A DNA stretch of 64,000 nt from Butyrivibrio sp. YAB3001 (GTDB taxonomy: Bacteria > Bacillota > Clostridia > Lachnospirales > Lachnospiraceae): positions 37,358 to 101,357 of the forward strand of contig NZ_FOKR01000016.1 of assembly GCF_900112195.1 (NCBI RefSeq), written 5' to 3'. A program made the position numbers and the translations under genes. How positions within the stretch are numbered: position 1 is the first letter of the stretch; each line of letters opens with the position of its first letter. The notes under the pieces are model-generated. The model was not told the origin of the DNA, made no database searches, and was given only the letters and a program-made list of their open reading frames with translations. This document shows, one piece after another, positions 1-7,930 of this stretch.

Positions 1-2
1 CA

Positions 3-929
3 CTGGAAAGATGCGTACATTCGTGCCTTAACCAAAAAAATATAGATCCCAAGGAGTTTGAAATCATATTGATTGATGATGGCTCAACTGATGGGAGTTC
101 TGAGCTGTGCGACAAGCTTTCTGTGGAAGATGAACTTCACAGGATAAAGGTTAAACATATTTCAAATCATGGAGTTTCTTTTGCCAGAAATGTGGGAATA
201 AATGAGGCTTTGGGAAGATTTGTGGTTTTTGTTGATTCAGATGATCATGTGTCAGAAAACTACTTGAGCAAGCTGGTAAAGCATTCAGATGAGAGCACAG
301 TCTTGGTCGATGAGAACAGAAGCTATGTTTCATCTCAGAAAATAAGCGGATTTAATTATATAGAAAACTCTGTTTTAAATGAGAATACCCATGTTTGGGG
401 GAAACTTTTTGACCGCGTGACGCTTAAAGAGGGCAGAATAAAGTTTCAGGAAAAGCTGACTATAGGTGAGGATCTTCTGTTTCTTATTGACTTTGGTATC
501 TATGTTGGAAAAAAACGAGGAATAAGATGCATTTCAAGCGGCGATTATTATTATAGCGACAACGATAATGGGGCTATGAACAGTGCTTTTAAAGAAAGTT
601 ATCTGGATCAGCTAAAGTGCTGGAGAAGCGCTGAAAAGAAGCTTTTATCCGTGAGAAAAAATTTATCGACTTATTCGATGGTAAGTGTTTCTGTTTCACA
701 GATTTTGACAGCTCTTTTGGTAATAGGTAAAGTTGCTGTGCAAAAGGGAGACAGGAATAAGGAGCTTGACGAACTGGCGATAAAGAAGTCAAGGGAACAG
801 ATTGAACATGCGCTTAAAAGGCGCGGCGTTTTTGCAGCACTATCTACAGGACATAAGATTAAGGTGCTGCTTCTTAAGATAAATCCCGATGCTTATGTGA
901 GGCTATATGCAAAGCATAAGGGTGTATAA
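3..929 (+). CDS. GT2 family glycosyltransferase (5' end outside window)
   Basis: The open frame runs in from the window edge (first full codon at base 3), so the N-terminus is missing; the ATG at 69 is internal. Before it the frame reads LERCVHSCLNQ and then FEIILIDDGSTDGSS, the usual opening of a GT2 GT-A domain just after the missing VxxPxYN strand. VFVDSDDHVS is the DxD-type metal and nucleotide-sugar site. It probably adds one sugar to a lipid-linked repeat unit on the inner membrane face. The C-terminal 80 residues are basic and may sit on the membrane. The sugar cannot be read from sequence. The next gene follows after 31 bp. Confidence 0.85.
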   Translation: MERCVHSCLNQKNIDPKEFEIILIDDGSTDGSSELCDKLSVEDELHRIKVKHISNHGVSFARNVGINEALGRFVVFVDSDDHVSENYLSKLVKHSDESTVLVDENRSYVSSQKISGFNYIENSVLNENTHVWGKLFDRVTLKEGRIKFQEKLTIGEDLLFLIDFGIYVGKKRGIRCISSGDYYYSDNDNGAMNSAFKESYLDQLKCWRSAEKKLLSVRKNLSTYSMVSVSVSQILTALLVIGKVAVQKGDRNKELDELAIKKSREQIEHALKRRGVFAALSTGHKIKVLLLKINPDAYVRLYAKHKGV

Positions 930-960
930 TTTGATGAAAAAATTTTTTTGAGGGAAAGAC

Positions 961-2154
961 ATGGATCTGAACAGACCAATTATTTTATATATGCATGCAG
1001 GTTCCGGCAATCATGGCTGTGAAGCTATTGCCAACAGTACCATCAAGATGATTGAGAGAAAGAGAAAAGATGCCGGTGTAGATACTCATATTCCGGTAAT
1101 TGTGGTCACAAACAGCGTGGCAGAAGATAGAAAATATTCTCTTTCTGCGCTGGAAAAGAAAGGACTGTGTCGTCTTGTTGAGGACAGGCATATAGACAGG
1201 GAGTTCCTTCCGCATGTATTTTATTATGGTTACAGGAAGATAAGCGGTGACAGAGAATCGTTTTTGAGATTTAAATATAAAGATGCCTTTAAGGTATATG
1301 AACAGGAACTTAAATCCTATAAGGGAAAGCACCCTGGCTTTAAAGCTGAAAGACCATTGGCTGTCTCCATTGGAGGCGATAATTATTGCTATCCCGAGAT
1401 GGTTGAAGATCTTATTCTTGCCCACAATGTTTTTAGAGGAAAAGGTTTCGAGACAGTTTTGTGGGGCTGTTCAATTGAACCCGATTCACTTAAATCTAAG
1501 GCACTTGTTTCTGACCTTAAGGCATATTCCAGGATATATGCAAGGGAGTCGATTACCTATAATGCTTTGCTTGATGCGGGTATTGCCGGTGAAAAGTTAG
1601 TGCTTAGAAATGATCCTGCGTTTGAACTTGTGACGGATAGTGTTAAGCTGCCGGATAATTTTTTACCTGATAACACTGTTGGAATAAACTTAAGTCCCAT
1701 GGTCCAGGCAAAAGAAAATGTTCCGGGGATAACTTTATTAAACTACAGGAACTTTATAAGCTATATCCTTGATGAAACAGGCCAGAATGTAGCGCTTATT
1801 CCACATGTTGTATGGGCTAATAATGATGACAGGATACCGCTTAAGAGCCTTTATGATGAATTTAAGGAGACAGGGCGCGTTACTCTTATTGATGATGCAT
1901 CTGCTACCACATTAAAGGGCTATATATCAAAGTGCAGCTTTTTTGTGGGAGCAAGAACACATTCGACAATTGCTGCATATAGCTGTAGTGTTCCTACAAT
2001 TGTGATAGGATATTCTGTAAAAAGCAGGGGAATTGCTACTGATTTATTTGGAACTACTCAAAATTACGTGCTTCCGGTACAGAAATTAAAGACACCAAAT
2101 GAGCTTATAAAAGCCTATGAGTGGATGATAAAAAGCACCTATAAGAAAATGTGA
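961..2154 (+). CDS. Polysaccharide pyruvyl transferase family protein
   Basis: A 397-residue protein of the WcaK/CsaB type (PF04230), which transfers pyruvate from phosphoenolpyruvate to sugars as a ketal and adds negative charge to surface glycans. Family marks are the N-terminal GSGNHGCEAIANS segment, the central VSIGGDNYCYPE, and the C-terminal GARTHSTIAAYSCSVPTIVIGYSVKSRG region, the conserved phosphate-binding end. No signal peptide or membrane segment is seen, which suits a cytosolic enzyme acting on lipid-linked intermediates. GAGGGA lies 6 nt before the ATG. It sits between a GT2 and a GT11 gene, consistent with repeat-unit decoration. The acceptor sugar is unknown. Confidence 0.85.
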   Translation: MDLNRPIILYMHAGSGNHGCEAIANSTIKMIERKRKDAGVDTHIPVIVVTNSVAEDRKYSLSALEKKGLCRLVEDRHIDREFLPHVFYYGYRKISGDRESFLRFKYKDAFKVYEQELKSYKGKHPGFKAERPLAVSIGGDNYCYPEMVEDLILAHNVFRGKGFETVLWGCSIEPDSLKSKALVSDLKAYSRIYARESITYNALLDAGIAGEKLVLRNDPAFELVTDSVKLPDNFLPDNTVGINLSPMVQAKENVPGITLLNYRNFISYILDETGQNVALIPHVVWANNDDRIPLKSLYDEFKETGRVTLIDDASATTLKGYISKCSFFVGARTHSTIAAYSCSVPTIVIGYSVKSRGIATDLFGTTQNYVLPVQKLKTPNELIKAYEWMIKSTYKKM

Positions 2155-2199
2155 ATTTGAACTGCTTCATGAATGCAGGTGATACAGGGGAGAAAATAG

Positions 2200-3129
2200 A
2201 TGATAATCATTAAGATTGCTGGTGGCTTGGGGAACCAGATGCAGCAATATTCTTTATATAGAAAACTGCTTAGCCAGGGGAAGGATGTAAAACTTGACCT
2301 GTCCTGGTTTGATCCAAAGGTTCAGGAAAAGATGCTTGCAAAAAGAAGCTTTGAGCTTCCGCTTTTTGTAGATCTCCCTTATGAGGAGTGTTCTGATAAG
2401 GATAGAGAATACTTTTTAAAACGAAGCGTATTCCAGAAAATATCCGGAAAAATACTAAAAAAACTTAAGGTTACTGAATCTGACAATGAAAAAGTATTTG
2501 TTGAGTCCAAGATGTACCATCCTGAAGTTTTTGAGATGGATGATAAGTATATCGAGGGCTATTTCGCATGCCAGAAATACTATGATGATATCATGGAAGA
2601 ACTGAGGGATTTATTTAAGTTTCCTGAGCATTCAAATTCTGAGCTTCATCAGCGCAACCAGATATTTGCATCAAAGATGGACAAGGAAACTTCTGTAAGC
2701 GTGCATATTAGAAGAGGAGATTACCTTGCTCCGGAAAATATAAATATTCTTGGAAATATTGCTACTGAGGAATATTATAACAGCGCGATGAAGTATTTTA
2801 TGGACAAGTATCCGGATGTGCATTTTTATATTTTTACCAGTGATCATGAGTATGCAAGACAGAACTATAGTGATGAATCTCTTTATACAATAATTGACTG
2901 GAATACAGGAAAAGACAGTGTTCAGGATCTTATGCTCATGAGCCATTGCAAGGGAAATATCTGCGCTAATTCCACGTTTAGCTTTTGGGGCGCAAGACTG
3001 AATAAAAGACCGGACAGGGAGATAATCCGTACATTTACTATGAGAAACAATCAGCACTGTGATCCTGATATCATGCATGATTACTGGAAAGGCTGGATTT
3101 TGATTGATAAGGATGGAAAGATAGTCTGA
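2200..3129 (+). CDS. GT11 family alpha-1,2-fucosyltransferase-like protein
   Basis: A 309-residue protein with the hallmarks of glycosyltransferase family 11: the N-terminal IAGGLGNQMQQYSLYRKL and the central VHIRRGDYL, the GDP-fucose-binding HxRRGDY motif. The C-terminal FSFWGARLN also fits the family. Known members transfer fucose from GDP-fucose in alpha-1,2 linkage, often to galactose. No GDP-fucose synthesis genes lie in this window, so the donor must come from elsewhere, or the enzyme uses another sugar. A GGGGAG Shine-Dalgarno precedes the ATG. The stop overlaps the next ATG by one base (TGATG), showing translational coupling to the flippase. Confidence 0.85.
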   Translation: MIIIKIAGGLGNQMQQYSLYRKLLSQGKDVKLDLSWFDPKVQEKMLAKRSFELPLFVDLPYEECSDKDREYFLKRSVFQKISGKILKKLKVTESDNEKVFVESKMYHPEVFEMDDKYIEGYFACQKYYDDIMEELRDLFKFPEHSNSELHQRNQIFASKMDKETSVSVHIRRGDYLAPENINILGNIATEEYYNSAMKYFMDKYPDVHFYIFTSDHEYARQNYSDESLYTIIDWNTGKDSVQDLMLMSHCKGNICANSTFSFWGARLNKRPDREIIRTFTMRNNQHCDPDIMHDYWKGWILIDKDGKIV

Positions 3130-4661
3130 TGGGAAGAGTTAAGTCAGCAACCAAAAATATTGCTTTTGGATATGTTGGGCAGCTGGGTACGGCATTAATG
3201 TCATTTATACTTAGAAAGATTTTTATAATCTATTTAAGTGAAACCCTGCTTGGAATCAACAGTTTATACAGTAATGTTCTTTCAATCCTGAATATGGCTG
3301 AACTTGGAATCGGAACTGCGCTTAATTACAGTCTTTATGGACCTGTAGCCAGAGGAGATAAGGAAAAGATAAAGTCCTACATGCAGTTTTACAGAAAGGC
3401 TTACCATGTAATTGCACTTGTTGTGGCAATAATTGGATTATGCCTGATTCCTTTCCTTAAGTATTTTGTAAAGAATCCTGAGGGTGTTACTGAAAAAGAG
3501 CTTATCTTATTTTATCTGATATTCTTATTCAACACTGTAAGCAGTTATTTTGTGGCATATAAATACAGCCTTATAAATGCAGAGCAAAAGAACTACATTC
3601 AGACAAATATCATTACAATAACTAAGATAATAACAGTATTTTTCCAGATAATTGTAGTTGTTGTAACTAAGGATTTTTATCTTTTCCTTTTTACGGATGC
3701 GATAATACAGCTAATTCAGAAGATTTTTGTCTCAAGATTTTTGGATAATATGTATCCATATCTCAGGGAAAAGAATGTTCAGAAACTGAGCAAAGAAGAA
3801 AATAATGCTGTCTGGGATAAGACCAAAGCTTTAGTTTTCCATAAAGTGGGTGATGTTGCAAGACTTCAGACTGATGCGATAATTATCTCTTCATTTATTG
3901 AAGTTGCCATGACTGGTGTGGTGGATAACTACAACATGGTGATCAGTACAGTATCTAACTTTGTTAATATTATTTTTAATTCTGTTATTTCAAGCTTTGG
4001 AAATCTGATTGCAACTGAATCAAAAGAAAAGCAGTACAGCATGTTTAAGGTTTACCGCTTTTTTGCTTCATGGGTATATGGATTTTCCTGTGTTGGATTT
4101 ATGATCCTTCTTACGCCGCTTGTGCAGATATGGCTGGGAGAAGCATGGATACTTGCACCTGCTTCGGTGTACTGCATACTTACCGATTATTACTTTAAGG
4201 GTGACCGAATCGTGCTTAGCAATTATAAGACTGCTGCAGGGGTGTTTGAGCCAGACAAGTATCTTGCGTTGATTCAGGGAGCAGTAAATCTTATTATCTC
4301 TATCTGGCTTGTTCAGACACCACTGGGACTTACCGGAATATACATTGGAACAATTGTTTCAGGACTTATCGCTAACATAACAAAACCATTTATCATTTAC
4401 AGGGCATGCTTTGATATGGGAGCGGGAAGCTATTTTGCGGATACCTTCAAATACCTGTGCAGTTTAGTGGCAGTTCTTTTTACATGTTCATACATAAGCA
4501 AATTTGTAATGGTAAATGTGAATATTTTCACCTTTGTAGCGATGGCAGTTATCATAACTGTTGTATTTAACGGCACATATTTCCTGATATACGGAAGAAC
4601 AGAAGAATTCAGATATCTTTTCTATAAGGTGAGAGAAAAAATCTTTAGCAGAAAGAATTGA
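3129..4661 (+). CDS. Wzx-type oligosaccharide flippase (MOP superfamily)
   Basis: A 510-residue polytopic membrane protein with about a dozen hydrophobic segments, beginning SATKNIAFGYVGQLGTALMSFILRKIF as in the polysaccharide transporter branch of the MOP/MATE superfamily. Such proteins flip undecaprenyl-pyrophosphate-linked repeat units across the membrane before polymerisation. It overlaps the GT11 gene by one base, and the following hydrolase gene starts at its stop codon, so these three genes are tightly coupled. No Wzy polymerase is recognised with certainty nearby; the membrane protein at 7930 looks more like a GT-C enzyme. This is export route one of two in the window. Confidence 0.85.
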   Translation: MGRVKSATKNIAFGYVGQLGTALMSFILRKIFIIYLSETLLGINSLYSNVLSILNMAELGIGTALNYSLYGPVARGDKEKIKSYMQFYRKAYHVIALVVAIIGLCLIPFLKYFVKNPEGVTEKELILFYLIFLFNTVSSYFVAYKYSLINAEQKNYIQTNIITITKIITVFFQIIVVVVTKDFYLFLFTDAIIQLIQKIFVSRFLDNMYPYLREKNVQKLSKEENNAVWDKTKALVFHKVGDVARLQTDAIIISSFIEVAMTGVVDNYNMVISTVSNFVNIIFNSVISSFGNLIATESKEKQYSMFKVYRFFASWVYGFSCVGFMILLTPLVQIWLGEAWILAPASVYCILTDYYFKGDRIVLSNYKTAAGVFEPDKYLALIQGAVNLIISIWLVQTPLGLTGIYIGTIVSGLIANITKPFIIYRACFDMGAGSYFADTFKYLCSLVAVLFTCSYISKFVMVNVNIFTFVAMAVIITVVFNGTYFLIYGRTEEFRYLFYKVREKIFSRKN

Positions 4662-4666
4662 GAAGA

Positions 4667-5863
4667 ATGGATAGAGTAGAACCCATAGTTTTGGAAACAA
4701 TACATGAATTAAATGAAATAATGAATGTTTCACCTAAAGAGGCTCTTAAAGATATGGTGAAAAAAGCTATGGGCCGTTCTGTCAGGACGAAAGATCCACT
4801 TTTTTGGCCTGCCGGAATGCTGATGCTTGGCATTACGCAGTATATGGAGCAGCACTCGGAAGAAAAGGGAGAGCTCTACAACGAATGTTACAAGGCATTA
4901 TCTGAACATGCACTCCTGTGGAAAAATAAGTATGGCGGTAAAATAGAGCATGTTGATGATGCATTGGCTGGAGCCTGCTTTATTAAGGGCTTTGAACTTG
5001 AAAAGGATGAAAAATTCCTGAGTTATGTCAGGATGATCGATTCATATTTGATGCAGGCAAGGACAGATGTCTGCGGTTCGGTTATTTATAATCCCGGCAG
5101 AAACAGCAGCAATATCTTTTCTGACGGTATAGGTCAGGTGACTATGTTCATGGCTTCGTTTTTGAATCTGGCGCTGGGAAATGCTGATAGGCAGCAGGGC
5201 ACATCTATGTCTTATGGCCTTCCAAAACCGCAAGAAAAGGAATTTACCCAAAGGCTTGAGAAGCTGCGAGTTCAGTTATCCAATTTCTACAAATATGGAA
5301 GAGATGAAAAGACTGGTCTTATCTATCATGGTTACAGCCTTCATAAAAATACAAATGCAGATGGTATGGAAGGCTTGATGGAATGTGAAAGAAAAGGCTT
5401 ATTAGGCTGGGGAAGAGCCTGCGGCTGGCTCATGATGGGACTTTCAGAATGCGCCCTTCTTGAAAAAGAGCTTGAAATGCGTAAGATTTCATGTGGTAAA
5501 GCGGCTATCGATATTATGGCCTGGTATTTTGAGATGTGCGAAGTGATGATGGACTATCAGCGAAAAGACGGTGGATGGAGCTGGCAGATTCAGGCTGTGG
5601 ATGGTCATATCGATCTATCGGCAACCGGCATGATCGCTTATTCTTTAAAACATGGATTGTCAGAAGGAATATTTGATGATAAATCCGAAATGAAAGAAAA
5701 GGTCATTTTGAGTATTGAAAGTGCTGAGAAATGCATACTTGCCAATACTAAGGAGGGAATTGTACAAAATGCCCTTAGTTCCTGCGATGACTTCGGAGTA
5801 CATTACCAGACCTATGGCAGTTTTCCTTGGGGACAGGGCGCAACGCTTGCGGCGTTATCGTAA
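4667..5863 (+). CDS. GH105/GH88-like (alpha/alpha)6 glycoside hydrolase, cytosolic
   Basis: About 398 residues resembling unsaturated rhamnogalacturonyl/glucuronyl hydrolases: FSDGIGQVTMFMASFLN (candidate catalytic Asp), GLIYHGYS, LGWGRACGWLMMGLSE, QRKDGGWSWQIQ and the terminal GSFPWGQGATLAAL all match the conserved hairpins. Family enzymes hydrate and release 4,5-unsaturated uronic acids from oligosaccharides. There is no signal peptide, so it acts in the cytosol. Its position directly behind the flippase suggests a link to the surface polymer, perhaps salvage or editing, but that is inference. Start is uncertain: TTG at 4658 overlaps the flippase stop (TTGA), while ATG at 4667 is in frame and is preferred here. 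A strong terminator follows at 5981. Confidence 0.7.
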   Translation: MDRVEPIVLETIHELNEIMNVSPKEALKDMVKKAMGRSVRTKDPLFWPAGMLMLGITQYMEQHSEEKGELYNECYKALSEHALLWKNKYGGKIEHVDDALAGACFIKGFELEKDEKFLSYVRMIDSYLMQARTDVCGSVIYNPGRNSSNIFSDGIGQVTMFMASFLNLALGNADRQQGTSMSYGLPKPQEKEFTQRLEKLRVQLSNFYKYGRDEKTGLIYHGYSLHKNTNADGMEGLMECERKGLLGWGRACGWLMMGLSECALLEKELEMRKISCGKAAIDIMAWYFEMCEVMMDYQRKDGGWSWQIQAVDGHIDLSATGMIAYSLKHGLSEGIFDDKSEMKEKVILSIESAEKCILANTKEGIVQNALSSCDDFGVHYQTYGSFPWGQGATLAALS

Positions 5864-5980
5864 TGAATAATTCTAAGAATTTCGTGCAATGATCAATGAA
5901 TAAGCAAATAGGTTATCGACGTAGCCTGTTCCAAATTGCTTATTTGAATACATTCATTTATATAATTTCAAGAATAAATG

Positions 5981-6018
5981 AAACGCTCCGCGAGATTGTT
6001 TTTATCGCGGAGCGTTTT
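5981..6018. terminator. Bidirectional intrinsic terminator
   Basis: Perfect 13-bp inverted arms (5981-5993 and 6005-6017) around an 11-base loop, GC-rich at the base, with A-rich sequence on the left and TTTT on the right. It lies between the convergent hydrolase gene and the small reverse-strand gene and can serve both. Confidence 0.9.
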
Positions 6019-6034
6019 AATCATATTATCATAT

Positions 6035-6292
6035 TTATCTGGCAGAAGCCCATGTGACACCGTATAACTGTTCCATCATTTTTCTGAGCTCATCTTTCAT
6101 CTTATTGCAGGCGGATGCTTCATCTACAAAGTTGATCACGCCAATTCTTTCTTTTTTATCCTGGAAAAAAACAGCCCAGCCATTCTCGGTCTTATCAAGG
6201 CAAATCCTGTTCTTATGGTGCCCATCTATTTTGTAAAGCTTTGATGGTACTAAGTGTTCTTTTAAATATTTCTTGAGTTCTTTTCTATTCAT
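6035..6292 (-). CDS. Small hypothetical protein, weakly Imm59-like
   Basis: An 85-residue soluble protein. The start is the ATG at 6292, because GGAGG lies 8 nt upstream; a longer TTG reading from 6307 would run through that site. It begins NRKELKKYLKEHLVPSKLYKID and contains GWAVFFQDKKERIGVINF and DEASACNKMKDEL. This order (helix, short tyrosine-containing strand, W-containing strands, E/D-x-x-AC helix) recalls bacterial immunity proteins of the Imm59 type, but the resemblance is weak and no cognate toxin is seen. It is the only reverse-strand gene in the first 11 kb, with its own promoter and a palindrome at the transcription start. Function unknown. Confidence 0.6.
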   Translation of the reverse strand: MNRKELKKYLKEHLVPSKLYKIDGHHKNRICLDKTENGWAVFFQDKKERIGVINFVDEASACNKMKDELRKMMEQLYGVTWASAR

Positions 6293-6330
6293 ATATATTC
6301 CCTCCAACAGACGGTTATATTATTTATCTC

Positions 6331-6382
6331 ATGTAGTATTGATTACTACATATAATATACCACGTAACTACAAGTTTAGCAA
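6331..6382 (-). promoter_or_regulatory. Promoter with palindromic operator for the small reverse gene
   Basis: On the reverse strand, TTGCTA (6382-6377), a 17-bp spacer and TATATT (6359-6354), preceded by TGG as an extended -10. A 21-bp palindrome, ATGTAGTA-5 nt-TACTACAT (6331-6351), covers the expected transcription start. The placement suits a repressor site. Confidence 0.6.
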
Positions 6383-6423
6383 TAGCACTTTGCGTGAGAA
6401 CTAATGAAAAGCTATATGATTTG

Positions 6424-6432
6424 TGATACAAT
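6424..6432 (+). promoter_or_regulatory. Extended -10 promoter for the sugar transferase gene
   Basis: TGATACAAT is a TGn-extended -10 element; no good -35 is visible. It lies 35 bp before the ATG at 6467 and inside the possible longer reading frame from 6404, which argues for the later start. Confidence 0.5.
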
Positions 6433-6466
6433 AAGACGGATTTACATTTTGTTGAGGTATGGGGAA

Positions 6467-7930
6467 ATGGGTAACAGAAATAAAACGCTACAGACTTATC
6501 TTTTATGGGTTATTGACATGGCATGCATAATTGTCACGTATGTATTTGCCAGTTGGCTCAGGTACTACAATAACAATGACTGGGGAAATAAAACACTTCA
6601 TTATATGGTATGCGTTATATTTCTTTTGTTTTGCGTAGGTTATACATTTCTGGCTGACTGGAACAGGGATTTTGTGACCAGAGGATATATAAAAGAACTG
6701 TTTTATGTAGTCAGGTTTGTTGCGATAATGTCTGTGATATCACTTTCTGCAGTATTCTTTTTGAAGTGGACCAACATTCTTTCAAGAACAGTAATTCTTA
6801 ATTTCCTATGGATGGATGTTTTACTTACCTTTATAGCAAGAAATCTGTTTAAGCTTGGTTTCAGACAATTTATATCCAGTGAAAACAATATGACGAGAGT
6901 GGTTGTTGTAGCTGAGAAGCCGCTTGTAGAAGAGACTGTCAGGAGAATCTGTGAATCAGGCAAAAGTGTCGGTTACAAGGTGATAAGAGCGTACTGTGTT
7001 GAGACGGACGAACATGGAAGAGCAATCATTTCAGGTAAAAATGAAGGAATAAATGGTGATAAGGACTGGTATATAGGTGATGTTCATATTCATCATGGAA
7101 TTCAGAACCTTACCAAAAGACTTATCACGGATCCATTTGATGAAGTGTTCATAAATACTCCAAATATTCCACAGAAGGATATTGAAGACATCCTTATAGG
7201 ATTTGAGGAGATGGGCATAACAACCCATTACAACCTTGAGCTTCCCTATGTTGGAAAAGCAGTTTCAAGTGTTGATGATTTTCTAAATTATACGGTTATC
7301 AGCTATTCAATGTTCAGAAGCAGTTACAAGAGACTGTTTATCAAGAGAATTGTAGATGTTATAGGCGGACTGATCGGTCTTGTACTTACAGGAATTATTA
7401 CACTATTCCTTGCTCCGGCAATAAAACTCGATTCTCCGGGACCGGTGTTCTTTTCACAGGTTCGTATAGGTAAGAACGGAAGAAGATTTAAGATCTATAA
7501 GTTCAGATCAATGTATATTGATGCGGAAGAGCGCAAAAAAGAGCTTGAAGCACAGAATGAAATGAACGGTCTGATGTTTAAGATGGAGGATGATCCCAGA
7601 GTTACCAAGATAGGCAAGTTTATCAGAAAGACAAGCCTTGATGAGTTTCCACAGTTCTTAAATGTTATTAAGGGCGAAATGAGCCTTGTTGGAACAAGAC
7701 CACCGACAGAGTCAGAATTTAAACAGTACAATGAGCATTACAGACGCAGACTTTCCATGACACCCGGACTTACAGGTCTGTGGCAGATAAGCGGAAGAAG
7801 CGATATTCAGGATTTCGATGAAGTTGTAAAGCTGGACCTTAAATATATTGATAATTGGAGTCTTTCAGAAGACATCAAGATTATCTTTAAAACGGTAGGA
7901 GTTGTGCTGTTTGGCAAAGGCGCAAAGTGA
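6467..7930 (+). CDS. Polyprenyl-phosphate sugar-1-phosphate transferase (first copy)
   Basis: About 487 residues. Four to five N-terminal membrane segments are followed by a cytoplasmic nucleotide-binding-like region, a further membrane hairpin (RIVDVIGGLIGLVLTGIITL) and the bacterial sugar transferase domain (PF02397): KLDSPGPVFFSQVRIGKNG, FKIYKFRSM, DPRVTKIGKFIRKTSLDEFPQ, MSLVGTRPPT and PGLTGLWQ. These enzymes start repeat-unit synthesis by moving a sugar-1-phosphate from a UDP-sugar to undecaprenyl phosphate. The ATG at 6467 is preferred over 6404: a GAGG lies 9 nt upstream and an extended -10 falls inside the longer frame. A second such enzyme lies at 44632, so two polymers are probably started in this region. 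Confidence 0.88.
   Translation: MGNRNKTLQTYLLWVIDMACIIVTYVFASWLRYYNNNDWGNKTLHYMVCVIFLLFCVGYTFLADWNRDFVTRGYIKELFYVVRFVAIMSVISLSAVFFLKWTNILSRTVILNFLWMDVLLTFIARNLFKLGFRQFISSENNMTRVVVVAEKPLVEETVRRICESGKSVGYKVIRAYCVETDEHGRAIISGKNEGINGDKDWYIGDVHIHHGIQNLTKRLITDPFDEVFINTPNIPQKDIEDILIGFEEMGITTHYNLELPYVGKAVSSVDDFLNYTVISYSMFRSSYKRLFIKRIVDVIGGLIGLVLTGIITLFLAPAIKLDSPGPVFFSQVRIGKNGRRFKIYKFRSMYIDAEERKKELEAQNEMNGLMFKMEDDPRVTKIGKFIRKTSLDEFPQFLNVIKGEMSLVGTRPPTESEFKQYNEHYRRRLSMTPGLTGLWQISGRSDIQDFDEVVKLDLKYIDNWSLSEDIKIIFKTVGVVLFGKGAK

Noticed and set aside
5895..5940. AATAAGCAA/TTGCTTATT inverted repeat as a second terminator or regulatory element
   Set aside because: It is AT-rich, has a long loop and no T run, and a far better terminator follows at 5981.
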